38,260 bases of DNA from Spirochaetaceae bacterium (GCA_017623685.1 JAGAOP010000037.1:1-38260), one strand, 5' to 3'. Counted from the first letter of the stretch, positions 6,768 to 15,789 are shown. Made by a program: numbers and translations. Notes: generated by a model not told the origin, from the sequence alone.

Positions 6768-8738
6768 CTAATCTCGTCTAGCTAAAACCTGGGCGAGTTT
6801 TTCTGCAGTAAATCCTTTGAATTCTGCAATTTTATTTCCTGGTCCAGAAACACCAAATCCTTCAAGACAGAATAAATCTTCTTTGCTAGTTGCAAAACCT
6901 TCCCAGCCCATTTTTATTCCAGCTTCTACAACAACAACTCTAGATGTTTTACCAATAATCATATCCTGAAGATTATCAGGTTGGCTGCTAAACAATTCTT
7001 TATCAACTACAGATACAACTCGAACAGTTTTTTCTGTAATTTTTTTCGCTGCTTCAAGTGCCATACTCACTTCTGAACCTGTGGCTAAAACAGTGACATC
7101 TGGATTTTTTCCACCTTGCTTAACAATATAAGCACCACATTTTATTGTGTTTCGCCAATCTGGATCATCTTTTTCGTACACAGGCAAACTTTGACGAGTT
7201 AAAATAAGGCATGTAGGCTTATTTTTTTCTGCCATAACCATATTCCAAGCTTCAACAGCTTCTTCTGCATCTCCTGGACGCAATACTTGCAAACCAGGAA
7301 TTGCCCTAAGGCAAGCAACAGTTTCTACTGGTTGATGCGTTGGTCCATCTTCGCCTACATATATTGAATCATGGGTAAGAATATAAATTACTGGCAGTTG
7401 CATAATTGCAGCCATACGCATGGCTCCTCTCATGTAATCTGAAAACACTGTAAAGGTAGCACAGAAACTACGGAATCCTCCATGTAGCGTAATTCCAGCA
7501 CAAATTGAAGCCATAGCAAATTCTCGAATACCAAAGCGAATAGTTCTTCCTAAAGGATTATCGCTGGAATAAATTCCAAAATCACTGAGTTTTGTGCAAT
7601 TTGGGCCTTCCAAATCAGCGGAACCACCTACTAAAGAAGGACACCGTTTTACAAACTCTGGAAGCATTTTACCAGTAACATTTCTTGTTGCCAAAACATC
7701 TTTCACGGTATACACAGGAGATTCTCCTGGTTCTAGGGCTAAATTCATCATTTGATCCCATTCTTTGCGTTTTTCGGGAAAGTCCCTTGACCAAGAATCA
7801 AAGATTATATTCCATTGATTTTCATTATTTTGCCATTCCTCACGCTTTGCAGCAAAATATTCTGTTGCAGAAGGAATTACTTGAAAAAATGAATTTGGAT
7901 CTAAGCCCAACGCTTCCTTTGTTTTTGCAACATTTTCTTCTCCAACTGGAGCACCATGAACAGAAGCTTTACCTTCTAAAGGGGTATGTTTTCCAATCAC
8001 AGATTTTAACATAATCAAAGAAGGATGTTCCGTGTCTGCCTTAGCTTGCTCCACTAAAGAAAAAATTTCTTCCATATCATACATAGAACCAGACAAAACT
8101 TGCCAACCATAGGCTTTATATCTTGCACCAATGTCTTCAGTAAAGGTTTCATTTGTATTTCCATCAATACTGATTCTATTTTCATCGTAAAAAACTATTA
8201 ACTTGCCCAGTTTTAAATGACCAGCTAAACTAGAAGCTTCTGCAGAAACTCCTTCCATAAGACAGCCTTCACCAACCAAAACATAAGTATAGTGATTTAT
8301 TAAATCATACTTTTCAGTGTTGAATTTAGCAGCAAGCATGTTTTCTGCTATAGCTTCTCCCACTGCCATGGCAATTCCCTGTCCAAGAGGGCCACTTGTC
8401 GCTTCTACTCCGTCAGTAATGCCAAATTCAGGATGTCCTGGGCAAGTTGAACCGATTTGCCTAAAATTCTTTATATCATCTAAAGAAATATTGTATCCAC
8501 TTAAATAAAGAACTGAATAAAGCAACATAGAGCCGTGACCTGCAGACAGAATAAATCTATCCCTATCAATCCACTTAGAATCTCGAGGATTGTGTTTTAA
8601 TATCTCACCATATAATACAGCTGCAAGTTCTGCACACCCCATAGGAAGTCCAGGATGCCCAGATTTAGCTTTTTGAATTGCATCAATAGAAAGACTTCTA
8701 ATTGATAAGGCAACAGCATCCAAGTCTTTAATGTTCAT
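6768..8738 (-). CDS. tkt: Transketolase
   Basis: The 656-residue enzyme transfers two-carbon ketol units between sugar phosphates in the non-oxidative pentose phosphate pathway, using thiamine diphosphate. Motifs in order: KSGHPGLPMG near 25, the ThDP/Mg site VGEGCLMEGVSAEA near 150, FYDENRISIDG, and the pyrimidine domain with GIREFAMASICAGI and DSIYVGEDGPTHQPVE. Length is normal for the family. The ATG at 8738 was preferred over an in-frame TTG 12 nt earlier, because that TTG overlaps the Shine-Dalgarno TTGGAG. It lies 54 nt after the EIIA gene on the same strand and may be read through from it. Confidence 0.96.
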   Translation of the reverse strand: MNIKDLDAVALSIRSLSIDAIQKAKSGHPGLPMGCAELAAVLYGEILKHNPRDSKWIDRDRFILSAGHGSMLLYSVLYLSGYNISLDDIKNFRQIGSTCPGHPEFGITDGVEATSGPLGQGIAMAVGEAIAENMLAAKFNTEKYDLINHYTYVLVGEGCLMEGVSAEASSLAGHLKLGKLIVFYDENRISIDGNTNETFTEDIGARYKAYGWQVLSGSMYDMEEIFSLVEQAKADTEHPSLIMLKSVIGKHTPLEGKASVHGAPVGEENVAKTKEALGLDPNSFFQVIPSATEYFAAKREEWQNNENQWNIIFDSWSRDFPEKRKEWDQMMNLALEPGESPVYTVKDVLATRNVTGKMLPEFVKRCPSLVGGSADLEGPNCTKLSDFGIYSSDNPLGRTIRFGIREFAMASICAGITLHGGFRSFCATFTVFSDYMRGAMRMAAIMQLPVIYILTHDSIYVGEDGPTHQPVETVACLRAIPGLQVLRPGDAEEAVEAWNMVMAEKNKPTCLILTRQSLPVYEKDDPDWRNTIKCGAYIVKQGGKNPDVTVLATGSEVSMALEAAKKITEKTVRVVSVVDKELFSSQPDNLQDMIIGKTSRVVVVEAGIKMGWEGFATSKEDLFCLEGFGVSGPGNKIAEFKGFTAEKLAQVLARRD

Positions 8739-8792
8739 AAAATACTCCAAGTCTAATATTTATTTTTTAACACTATTTTTAGCTGAAAAAAA

Positions 8793-9263
8793 TCAATTGT
8801 TTTGATAACGTTGAATTTCGGTAAAAAGCTCTTCTTCCGAAGCCTGATCTTCTAATGCACAACGTATCGAAACTTTTTGAACTAAATCAGCTATTTGTGA
8901 AAGAATTTGCATATGGTCATTTACGTTACTTGTTAGCAAAATAAAACATGCAGACACAAGTCTTTCATCTGGAGCTGACATATCTAATCTATTCTTTGGG
9001 AAAAAAAGTACAATTCGCTGAGATTCATTTTCTTTTAGAATCAAAGGTCTAGGATGTGGCAAAGCAATTCCATTACCGACAGCTGTACTCATTATTTTTT
9101 CTCTTTTTAGAAGTTCAGTACATAATTGTTCACCAGTAATGCCTTCTGGTAAATCTAACTGCTGACAAACGTTTTTATACACTTCTTCAACAGTATCACC
9201 TGGCACATCATAGTAAACACCACCTTTTTTTATTAGGCTACATATATCAATTTTCAGTTCCAT
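8793..9263 (-). CDS. PTS EIIA component, fructose/nitrogen (PtsN-like) type
   Basis: The 156-residue protein fits the EIIA fructose/mannitol/Ntr fold. The phosphorylatable histidine is His70 in GNGIALPHPRP, preceded by REKIMSTAVGNG. No EIIB or EIIC domain is attached or adjacent, which favours a regulatory (PtsN-like) role over sugar uptake (inference). The ATG at 9263 follows an AGGAGG, and the gene overlaps the 3' end of the 505-residue gene by 17 nt, so the two are translationally coupled. Transketolase follows. Confidence 0.88.
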   Translation of the reverse strand: MELKIDICSLIKKGGVYYDVPGDTVEEVYKNVCQQLDLPEGITGEQLCTELLKREKIMSTAVGNGIALPHPRPLILKENESQRIVLFFPKNRLDMSAPDERLVSACFILLTSNVNDHMQILSQIADLVQKVSIRCALEDQASEEELFTEIQRYQNN

Positions 9264-10764
9264 GTATATCCTCCTGATTACTTGCTTTTATAAGCGAGAA
9301 CTGCTTTTTATGTTGTTGTTTAACTGCTTTAGACAGTTCAAAAAAAACTTCCTCAAAGTTATAATTCATATTTTCAATGGATATTTCAATTACATTCAAA
9401 TCATCTTTTGAAATTTCTTCATTATTTACTATTGATTCCAACATGAATCGAGAATGATTTAAAAGTTGAGTAAGAATTACAATAGGTTGCTGTGGCAAAG
9501 TTTGCAAACTGAACTTTACATTGTCCAATTCAAATACGAAGGAAGCAATTTTCATGTACAACTTTAGTAACTTATTTCTTATGGAGCCAATTTCGTAATC
9601 CGCAAACCAATTATATTTTTTTTCTAATTCTTCTTTTCGATTAAATACAATATTTAATATACCTTTTTTTTCCGTTTCACTAAGAATCAAATTTTCTGGA
9701 AACATTTTTTTTAAAATATTATTATCAACTGTTATTTTATTAAAAAAACAATCTAAAATACAAGCATCCAAGACTTCCTGTAAAACTGGAAAAGACAAGG
9801 GTGAATCTTGAATGCATCCGTATAAATGATTAATTTGATTATTTTCGTCTTCGGCAGAAGACATCCAGACTCCTACAGCAGGAACTTCTTTTCCTTTATA
9901 CCAAAGTCTTGTTTCTACACCATAGTATTCTATGCCTATTTTTTTTGATTTTTTTAGAAAATGCTCAATTGTGTCTGCATATGGATTGCATAAATCATAA
10001 TGATAAGTAAAAAAAACTTTTGCTAGTTGATCTTCAATAGAAAGTCCTGGACCATATAAAATAAAACTTTCTAGCAAAGCATTTTCTAAAACTGAACACC
10101 ATTTTGCTCGCTTTTTATCTACTGGCAATGATTGAAAAGGTGTTTCCCTTTTTTCGCATACTGGTTTTATTGCAACAATTGATTTGTTCCAATCAACAAC
10201 CATTGCAGACAACATATCACCTACTTGAAAATTGCATGATTTATAAACTTCTGTCATATCTACAACAGTAAGTTTTATTTGCTTCCCCATATCATCCTCA
10301 AGCTGACTACGTATATTTTGGTCAGAGGCTGCATCTGAAAGCATATATTGCAAAGCATATTCTTCACCATAGAGTGAAAAATATGGGAAAGCATCAGCCA
10401 CAGAAAATTCCATTTCTTTTTGAGGTAAAATATCATTGCCAAACAACATACGAGTACTTCCGGCTGGATTATCATAATCCACAAAAGGGATACATCTATG
10501 GCCTACTAAAAGAAAATTGCCTAACACTTCCGCCTTTGTTGGACGAATAGAAAAATATGAATCTGTAAACGCCCCTGCCCTTGTAACATATCTGCCATTT
10601 TGTAAGGCAAATACCGAAGGTACTGAAGTAAGGAAACTGGTAATATCTCTGCTGTCAGTTTTTATCCCAATAGCATCTAATCCTTCCATAATATCTTTTA
10701 CAGTAAAGGATCCACATTGAGTTCTTAAAAACTGAATCAATAGGTTTTCAGCCAAATTATCCAT
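9247..10764 (-). CDS. Unknown 505-residue protein with N-terminal helix-turn-helix-like region
   Basis: I do not recognise a full-length family. The first 75 residues (NLLIQFLRTQCGSFTVKDIM, then GLDAIGIKT, then VFALQNGRYVTR) have the helix-helix-helix-hairpin rhythm of a winged helix such as HARE-HTH. The rest is mixed alpha/beta, then mostly helical after about residue 340, with no membrane segment or signal peptide, so it is cytoplasmic. The ATG at 10764 has no Shine-Dalgarno, and a promoter-like element sits just upstream. Its end overlaps the EIIA gene by 17 nt. A regulator whose activity depends on EIIA phosphorylation is one reading; it is inference. Confidence 0.7.
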   Translation of the reverse strand: MDNLAENLLIQFLRTQCGSFTVKDIMEGLDAIGIKTDSRDITSFLTSVPSVFALQNGRYVTRAGAFTDSYFSIRPTKAEVLGNFLLVGHRCIPFVDYDNPAGSTRMLFGNDILPQKEMEFSVADAFPYFSLYGEEYALQYMLSDAASDQNIRSQLEDDMGKQIKLTVVDMTEVYKSCNFQVGDMLSAMVVDWNKSIVAIKPVCEKRETPFQSLPVDKKRAKWCSVLENALLESFILYGPGLSIEDQLAKVFFTYHYDLCNPYADTIEHFLKKSKKIGIEYYGVETRLWYKGKEVPAVGVWMSSAEDENNQINHLYGCIQDSPLSFPVLQEVLDACILDCFFNKITVDNNILKKMFPENLILSETEKKGILNIVFNRKEELEKKYNWFADYEIGSIRNKLLKLYMKIASFVFELDNVKFSLQTLPQQPIVILTQLLNHSRFMLESIVNNEEISKDDLNVIEISIENMNYNFEEVFFELSKAVKQQHKKQFSLIKASNQEDIHGTEN

Positions 10765-10772
10765 GCAATGCT

Positions 10773-10802
10773 ATAATACACTGCATTAACCTAAAAAATC
10801 AA
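10773..10802 (-). promoter_or_regulatory. Candidate promoter of the 505-residue gene, near-leaderless
   Basis: On the minus strand: TTGATT (10802-10797), 18 nt, TATTAT (10778-10773). The ATG starts 8 nt further on at 10764, so the leader would be at most a few nucleotides. No Shine-Dalgarno is present. Confidence 0.45.
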
Positions 10803-11015
10803 CATGTTAGAAAATTTATAAGTATTTATGCTCCATTTTTTTGCTTTTTTTATGTTTTTTGTGTCATTTTTACACATTTGCTTTGTATCCTTATACTACA
10901 TTCTTTTTGTTTTTTTTGGTTAAAATAAAAAAAATAGTGTTTTTTCTTCTAAAAAATTCTTTTTTTCACTAAAAATGCCAAATTTTACAACATTTTTTTA
11001 ATTTTTCCCGATTTT
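10803..11015. other. AT-rich divergent intergenic region
   Basis: This is the main part of the 339-nt gap between the divergent 505-residue and hsp20 genes. It is dominated by runs of T and short A tracts, with no ORF or clear hairpin. Such T-tracts can bend DNA or act as UP-like elements for hsp20, but I see no specific operator; the CIRCE heat-shock element is absent. Confidence 0.5.
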
Positions 11016-11044
11016 TTGAAAATTGGCACAAAAATTGCTATACT
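11016..11044 (+). promoter_or_regulatory. hsp20 promoter: overlapping sigma70 and sigma54 matches
   Basis: A sigma70 reading is TTGAAA (11016-11021), 17 nt, TATACT (11039-11044). Within the spacer lies TGGCACA-AAAA-TTGCT (11024-11039), which fits the sigma54 consensus TGGCACG-N4-TTGCW at all but one position, with the GG and GC 12 nt apart. Both predict a start near 11049-11051. Which is used cannot be told from sequence. Confidence 0.6.
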
Positions 11045-11103
11045 TTTTAGTAGAGAAAAGCAAAAAAATGCTTATTAATTAGTAAATTTATTGGAGGTAC
11101 AAT

Positions 11104-11547
11104 ATGAACTCATTAGCTTTTTTTAACCCAAGGTTTACATCCGATTTATTCGATGTAATTGATCGCAACTTGTCTAGCATGGCACCTATTTCAGCTGCAT
11201 CATCTAGAGTTACCCCTCAGGTAGATGTTCGTGAAACCCCAGATGCCTATGTTTTAGACATGGATTTACCTGGCGTCACAGAAAATGATGTTGAAATCAA
11301 TCTTAAAGAAAGAATTCTAACTATTTCTTCTGTAAAGGAAGAAAAAAAAGAAGAAGAAAAAAGTGGCGATTGGCTAATTCGAGAAAGAAAAACCATGTCT
11401 TTTAGCAGAAGTTTTTCTTTGCCACAGGATATTGATGAACAAAATGTTTCAGCAGAATTCGACAAGGGAGTATTAACAATTAATATTCCTAGAAAGCCAG
11501 AACCAAAACCATTGCAAATTTCTATAAAAGCCAAACAAGCAAGCTAA
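11104..11547 (+). CDS. Small heat-shock protein (Hsp20/alpha-crystallin)
   Basis: The 147-residue protein has a short N-terminal arm and an alpha-crystallin domain from about residue 38: PQVDVRETPDAYVLDMDLPGV, then the EFDKGVLTINIPRK signature and a C-terminal I-x-I-type tail (LQISIK). These ATP-independent chaperones bind unfolding proteins in large oligomers. GGAGG precedes the ATG by 6 nt. It is monocistronic, between a strong hairpin downstream and the dual promoter upstream. Confidence 0.95.
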   Translation: MNSLAFFNPRFTSDLFDVIDRNLSSMAPISAASSRVTPQVDVRETPDAYVLDMDLPGVTENDVEINLKERILTISSVKEEKKEEEKSGDWLIRERKTMSFSRSFSLPQDIDEQNVSAEFDKGVLTINIPRKPEPKPLQISIKAKQAS

Positions 11548-11558
11548 ATTTAGCAAAA

Positions 11559-11597
11559 AAAGCGTCCGATTTATATTTTATTTAAATCGGACGCTTT
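11559..11597. terminator. Bidirectional terminator between hsp20 and the liv/CBS operon
   Basis: A 15-bp perfect stem: AAAGCGTCCGATTTA (11559-11573) with TAAATCGGACGCTTT (11583-11597), and a 9-nt loop. On the minus strand the stem is followed by a run of T (A-run 11555-11560 on the plus strand), so it is strongest for the liv-CBS operon and also closes hsp20. Confidence 0.85.
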
Positions 11598-11626
11598 GAA
11601 ATTAAATTTAAAAGTAAAATAAAAAA

Positions 11627-12265
11627 CTAACGAATATCTTCTAGCTTAGATCCACAAGAAGTAATAATTTCTTCCATTTCCTTTTTTTCTATTCCAGATA
11701 CTTTGCAAGTACATCTACGTTTAGACAAATCTTCGCCATCGAAGGTTACAAGAGAAACAATATTGCCATTTTTGTCTGCAATATTTCTTGCCAAAGTAGC
11801 TAACATTCCAGGTTTTTCTTCCAGTTGGAAAGTGGCTCTAACACCTGAGTGTCTTGCTCCAAACATATCAACAAAAGCTCGGAATAAGTCAGTTTCAGTA
11901 ATAATACCAACAAGTAAATCACCTTTTAAAACTGGCAAACAACCAACAGCAGAATCTGCCATTATTCTAGCAGCTTCTTCTACAACTTCTGTTTGTTGAA
12001 CTGTAAGAACATTCTTTTCCATTACTTTTTCTACTTTTAACTTAGAAAGCAAATAACTAATTTCATACATGTCTAGGGTTGTTGCACCAGAAGGTCCAGC
12101 TTTTACTAAGTCTTTTTTTGTCACAATTCCTACAAGTCTGTTGTTTTTGTCTAAAACTGGTAATTTACCAATTTTTTCCCTTGTCATCAAGGCTCTTACA
12201 TCATTCACCGACATTTCAGGTGAAACAAATACAGGGTTTCTTGTCATAACATTGGCTACAATCAT
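11627..12265 (-). CDS. CBS-CBS-ACT domain protein (AcuB-like)
   Basis: The 212-residue protein has two CBS domains (about 1-60 with NVMTRNPVFVSPEMSV and GIVTKKDLVKAG; about 75-132 with KVMEKNVLTVQQTEV and GIITETDLFRAF) and a C-terminal ACT domain (about 140-205, beginning RATFQLEEKPGMLATLA). CBS pairs bind adenosyl ligands; ACT domains often bind amino acids. B. subtilis AcuB has the same architecture. AAGGAGG precedes the ATG. It lies 35 nt after livF on the same strand, so it is the last gene of the branched-chain amino-acid transporter operon, where it may sense amino-acid or energy status (inference). Confidence 0.88.
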   Translation of the reverse strand: MIVANVMTRNPVFVSPEMSVNDVRALMTREKIGKLPVLDKNNRLVGIVTKKDLVKAGPSGATTLDMYEISYLLSKLKVEKVMEKNVLTVQQTEVVEEAARIMADSAVGCLPVLKGDLLVGIITETDLFRAFVDMFGARHSGVRATFQLEEKPGMLATLARNIADKNGNIVSLVTFDGEDLSKRRCTCKVSGIEKKEMEEIITSCGSKLEDIR

Positions 12266-12300
12266 TCTTAAACCTCCTTGAAAATCTTTATATTGATAAA

Positions 12301-13005
12301 CTAACCACCTAAATAGGCAGCTTTTACTGAATCGTCTCGAATTAAATCCTCTGCATTACCAGCTTTTGTAACAAGTCCTGTTTCCAGAATACAAGCTCTA
12401 TTTGCAATAGACAATGCTTTAAAAGCATTTTGTTCAACAAGCAATATCGTTGTTCCAGCACGATTAATCTCTTGGATAATAGCAAAAATTTCGTCTACCA
12501 AAATTGGTGCTAACCCCATAGAGGGTTCATCTAGTAACAAAAGCTGAGGCTTTGACATTAAAGCACGTCCCATGGCTAACATCTGTTGTTCCCCACCAGA
12601 AAGAGTTCCTGCAATCTGTTTAATTCTTTCTTTAAGTCTTGGGAACAAGTCAAATACTTTAACCATGTCTTGCTTTATTTCTGCAGTATTTTTTCTTGTA
12701 AAAGCACCCATTTCTAGGTTTTCTTTTACTGTTAAGTTTGCAAAAATACGTCTGCCTTCTGGAACTTGAATCAAACCTTGGCGAACAATCATATCTGGTG
12801 CCAAAGAAGAAATATCTTCGCCGTTAAATATTACTGAGCCCGATTCTTTTTTTATGATATTTGAAATTGAATGTAACGTTGTAGTTTTTCCTGCACCATT
12901 TGAACCAATTAGAGTAACTATTTCTCCTTGCTTTACATCAAAGGAAATGCCTCTTAGGGCTTTAATTGCTCCATATGAAACATTTAAATTTGTTACAGTA
13001 AGCAT
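12301..13005 (-). CDS. livF: Branched-chain amino-acid ABC transporter ATPase LivF
   Basis: The 234-residue ATPase has Walker A GSNGAGKTT near 34-42, the ABC signature LSGGEQQ near 136, Walker B LLLLDEPSMGL and a switch His position occupied by VEQNAF as usual for LivF. It powers high-affinity uptake of leucine, isoleucine, valine or related amides with LivG at the inner membrane. The ATG at 13005 shares one base with the livG stop codon; AGGAGG lies upstream. Confidence 0.95.
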   Translation of the reverse strand: MLTVTNLNVSYGAIKALRGISFDVKQGEIVTLIGSNGAGKTTTLHSISNIIKKESGSVIFNGEDISSLAPDMIVRQGLIQVPEGRRIFANLTVKENLEMGAFTRKNTAEIKQDMVKVFDLFPRLKERIKQIAGTLSGGEQQMLAMGRALMSKPQLLLLDEPSMGLAPILVDEIFAIIQEINRAGTTILLVEQNAFKALSIANRACILETGLVTKAGNAEDLIRDDSVKAAYLGG

Positions 13006-13811
13006 TATTTTTCCTCCTGTACATTATCTGTACCAAGATAAGCCCTTATTACGTCTGGGTTATTTCTAATTTCCTCAGGTGAGCCACTGGCAATGATTCT
13101 ACCATAATCCAAAACCATAATCCTTTCGCAGATTCCCATAACTAAATGCATATCGTGTTCAATGAGCAAAATTGTTAAATTGAACTCTTTTCTAATAAAA
13201 GCAATAAGTTTCATTAATTCATCAGTTTCTTGTGGGTTCATACCTGCAGCAGGTTCATCTAAAAGAAGCAAAGAAGGGTTTGAAGCCAAGGCTCTTACTA
13301 TTTCTAGTTTACGTTGCTCTCCGTAAGGTAGATTTCCTGCCAATTCATCTTTTTTGTCTTGAATTTTAAACAAAGAAAGTAATTCTTCTACTTTTTCTGT
13401 CATTACTTTTTCGTCACGGCGGAATCTTGGAGTACGAAACAAAACATCCAATGGATTCACTTTCCTTTGACTATGCAAAGCAATTCTAACATTATCTGCA
13501 ACTGAAAGTTTGTTAAACAAACGAATATTTTGGAATGTTCTTGCTATACCAATTCGATTCAACTGTGCTGGTGTCTTTTTTGAAGCAACATGAACTTTTC
13601 CTTCTTTGTCCCAAAACACAATTTCACCTTCTGTTGGAACATAAATACCTGAAAGCATATTAAATACTGTTGTTTTACCTGCTCCGTTTGGTCCAATCAA
13701 TCCGACCAATTCACCTTCATACAAGTCGCAAGAAAAATTACTTACAGCTCTTAATCCTCCAAAGACAATGGAAACATCATTTGCATGAAGAAGTTTATTC
13801 TTTTCAGACAT
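13005..13811 (-). CDS. livG: Branched-chain amino-acid ABC transporter ATPase LivG
   Basis: The 268-residue ATPase has Walker A GPNGAGKTT near 40-48, the LivG-type signature LPYGEQRKLEI, Walker B LLLLDEPAAGMNP, and the C-terminal extension RAYLG typical of LivG. It pairs with LivF. GAGGTG precedes the ATG, 1 nt after the livM stop; it abuts livF at its 3' end. Confidence 0.95.
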   Translation of the reverse strand: MSEKNKLLHANDVSIVFGGLRAVSNFSCDLYEGELVGLIGPNGAGKTTVFNMLSGIYVPTEGEIVFWDKEGKVHVASKKTPAQLNRIGIARTFQNIRLFNKLSVADNVRIALHSQRKVNPLDVLFRTPRFRRDEKVMTEKVEELLSLFKIQDKKDELAGNLPYGEQRKLEIVRALASNPSLLLLDEPAAGMNPQETDELMKLIAFIRKEFNLTILLIEHDMHLVMGICERIMVLDYGRIIASGSPEEIRNNPDVIRAYLGTDNVQEEK

Positions 13812-13812
13812 T

Positions 13813-14817
13813 TCAATTCACCTCCGTAGAAGGATCTTCTTTTTTTGATTTCTTTTTTATAAAATTACAAAATTTATCCCACAATTTAACAAAAGAAACT
13901 TCTTTCATTCCTAATAAACCTTGAGGACGGAACAACATTACAAAAATTAAAATTAATGGATATATTAACAAACGGAAATCTTGTAAAAATCGTAAAAATT
14001 CTTGCAAATAGGTTAAAACAAAGGCTGCGATTACAGAGCCTGTTATTGAACCCATTCCACCTAAAACTACAAATATTAAGTAGTCTATACTTCGATTAAA
14101 AGAAGCAAGGTCTGGTTTTACAAATCCAATAAAGGGTGCGTACAAAGCACCACCAAAACCTGCGATGGCAGAAGCAATAGCAAAGCCAATCATTTTATAT
14201 TTAAATACATCAACACCATTGGAATTTGCAGCTATTTCATCTTCTCTAACTGCCAAAATTGCACGGCCATAGGTTGACCTTAAAAAATTTTGCAACAAAA
14301 TAATTACTACAACCAACATACCGATTATAAGCAAATAAGCATAATCTGCTCTGGCTGCTAAAATTGTTGTAAAACGCAACCCGTTTGCTCCACCAGTTAT
14401 TGATTTTAGGTTTACCAAAATTACTCGAATTATTTCACCAAATCCCAAGGTAACAATAGCAAGATAATCTCCTTGAAGTTTTAATGTAGGAAATCCAATT
14501 AAAATACCAAAAATCATGGTAACTAACATGGCAATAATAATACTTGCTGGCATAGGAAAACCTAATGTCTGAGTCAAAATAATTGTTACATATGAACCTA
14601 TAGCCATAAATCCTGCTTGTCCTAAAGAAAGCTGACCTGTAATTCCACATACAACATTTACACTTATTGCCATAATTGCATTTATACCACCAAGAGTAAT
14701 AATTTGTGCAGTATATGCATCAATTACATTCAATGAAATTAATAATCCGGGAACAAAAACTGCTAAAATAGCCACACAACCGGGAATTAACATATTTCGT
14801 AACGTTTTATTTTTCAT
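13813..14817 (-). CDS. livM: Branched-chain amino-acid ABC transporter permease LivM
   Basis: The 334-residue protein has some nine hydrophobic helices and LivM family signatures: GQLSLGQAGFMAIGSY near 62-77, the coupling-helix region AVREDEIAANSNGVDVFKYK and the C-terminal LFRPQGLLGMKE. It forms the membrane channel with LivH. It starts 2 nt after livH, with AAGG from the end of livH as Shine-Dalgarno. The charged C-terminal tail (about 20 residues, KKKSKKEDPS) is unremarkable. Confidence 0.95.
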   Translation of the reverse strand: MKNKTLRNMLIPGCVAILAVFVPGLLISLNVIDAYTAQIITLGGINAIMAISVNVVCGITGQLSLGQAGFMAIGSYVTIILTQTLGFPMPASIIIAMLVTMIFGILIGFPTLKLQGDYLAIVTLGFGEIIRVILVNLKSITGGANGLRFTTILAARADYAYLLIIGMLVVVIILLQNFLRSTYGRAILAVREDEIAANSNGVDVFKYKMIGFAIASAIAGFGGALYAPFIGFVKPDLASFNRSIDYLIFVVLGGMGSITGSVIAAFVLTYLQEFLRFLQDFRLLIYPLILIFVMLFRPQGLLGMKEVSFVKLWDKFCNFIKKKSKKEDPSTEVN

Positions 14818-14819
14818 TT

Positions 14820-15719
14820 TTATACCTTTACTCTGATTTTTTCACCCATAATTCCCGTGGGCTTAACTAATAAAATAATTATCAGAATTGAAAAAGAAAT
14901 TGCATCTGCATACTGAGATGGCAAATATCCTTTTGTCAATGTTTCTGCAATACCTAAAATATACCCACCTAACATAGCACCTGGCACTGAACCTATTCCA
15001 CCTAAAACAGCTGCAACAAAGGCTTTTAAGCCTGGCATTGTTCCCATTGTGGGATCAATTTGAGGGTAAGCACTTGCATACAAAACACCACCACAGGCTG
15101 CCAAAACTGCACCTAACGCAAAGGTAAAAGAAATTGTTTTATTAACTGATATTCCCATTAAACTGGCTGCTTGCAAATCGTAGGAAACAGCTCGCATCGC
15201 CTTTCCAATTTTTGTGTAATTAATGATATAATTTAAAATAACCATTAATACGGCAGACAATATAATAACTACCAACTGAATGTTGGAAATGGAAAAATTG
15301 CCAAAGGAAATATTTACAGTTTCCATGGTTGGATATTGTCTTGGGTTAGGACCAATAAAAGGAAGAACACGAACTCCATTCTGAAGTATCAATGAAATTG
15401 CGATGGCTGTAATCAAAGAATTAAGTCTTGGAGCTTGTCGCAAAGGTCTATAGGCTAATCTTTCCATTAAAAGAGAAACAACAGCACAAACAATCATTGC
15501 AAAAATAAAAGCCACTGCCATTGCTAAAGGAGTTGTTCCTAGCCAGCGTAAAACAAAATAGCCGGAATACGCTCCCAGCATCAAAATATCACCATGAGCA
15601 AAGTTAATCAACTTTACGATTCCGTATACCATAGTATAGCCAAGTGCAATCAAAGCATATATACTACCTAAAGACAGCCCATTTATAAGCTGTTGTAGGA
15701 AAAGACTTCCCCCGTTCAT
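14820..15719 (-). CDS. livH: Branched-chain amino-acid ABC transporter permease LivH
   Basis: The 299-residue protein has about eight membrane helices. Signatures include LSLGSIYALIALGYTMVYGI, KLINFAHGDILMLGAY, RAVSYDLQAASLMGI and the terminal KPTGIMGEK. It is the first gene of livHMGF-CBS/ACT. CTGGAG precedes the ATG. No periplasmic binding protein (LivJ/K) lies upstream: the next gene is rpsG. The binding protein must be encoded elsewhere, as in some genomes with orphan binding proteins. Confidence 0.95.
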   Translation of the reverse strand: MNGGSLFLQQLINGLSLGSIYALIALGYTMVYGIVKLINFAHGDILMLGAYSGYFVLRWLGTTPLAMAVAFIFAMIVCAVVSLLMERLAYRPLRQAPRLNSLITAIAISLILQNGVRVLPFIGPNPRQYPTMETVNISFGNFSISNIQLVVIILSAVLMVILNYIINYTKIGKAMRAVSYDLQAASLMGISVNKTISFTFALGAVLAACGGVLYASAYPQIDPTMGTMPGLKAFVAAVLGGIGSVPGAMLGGYILGIAETLTKGYLPSQYADAISFSILIIILLVKPTGIMGEKIRVKV

Positions 15720-15789
15720 ATTTTCTCCAGATTATTTTTTTAAGGACTCCAAGTATTTTAAATTCCAGTAATCCCACTATATTTTTATA

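Noticed and set aside
10803..11103. CIRCE operator upstream of hsp20
   Set aside because: No TTAGCACTC-N9-GAGTGCTAA-like inverted repeat is present.
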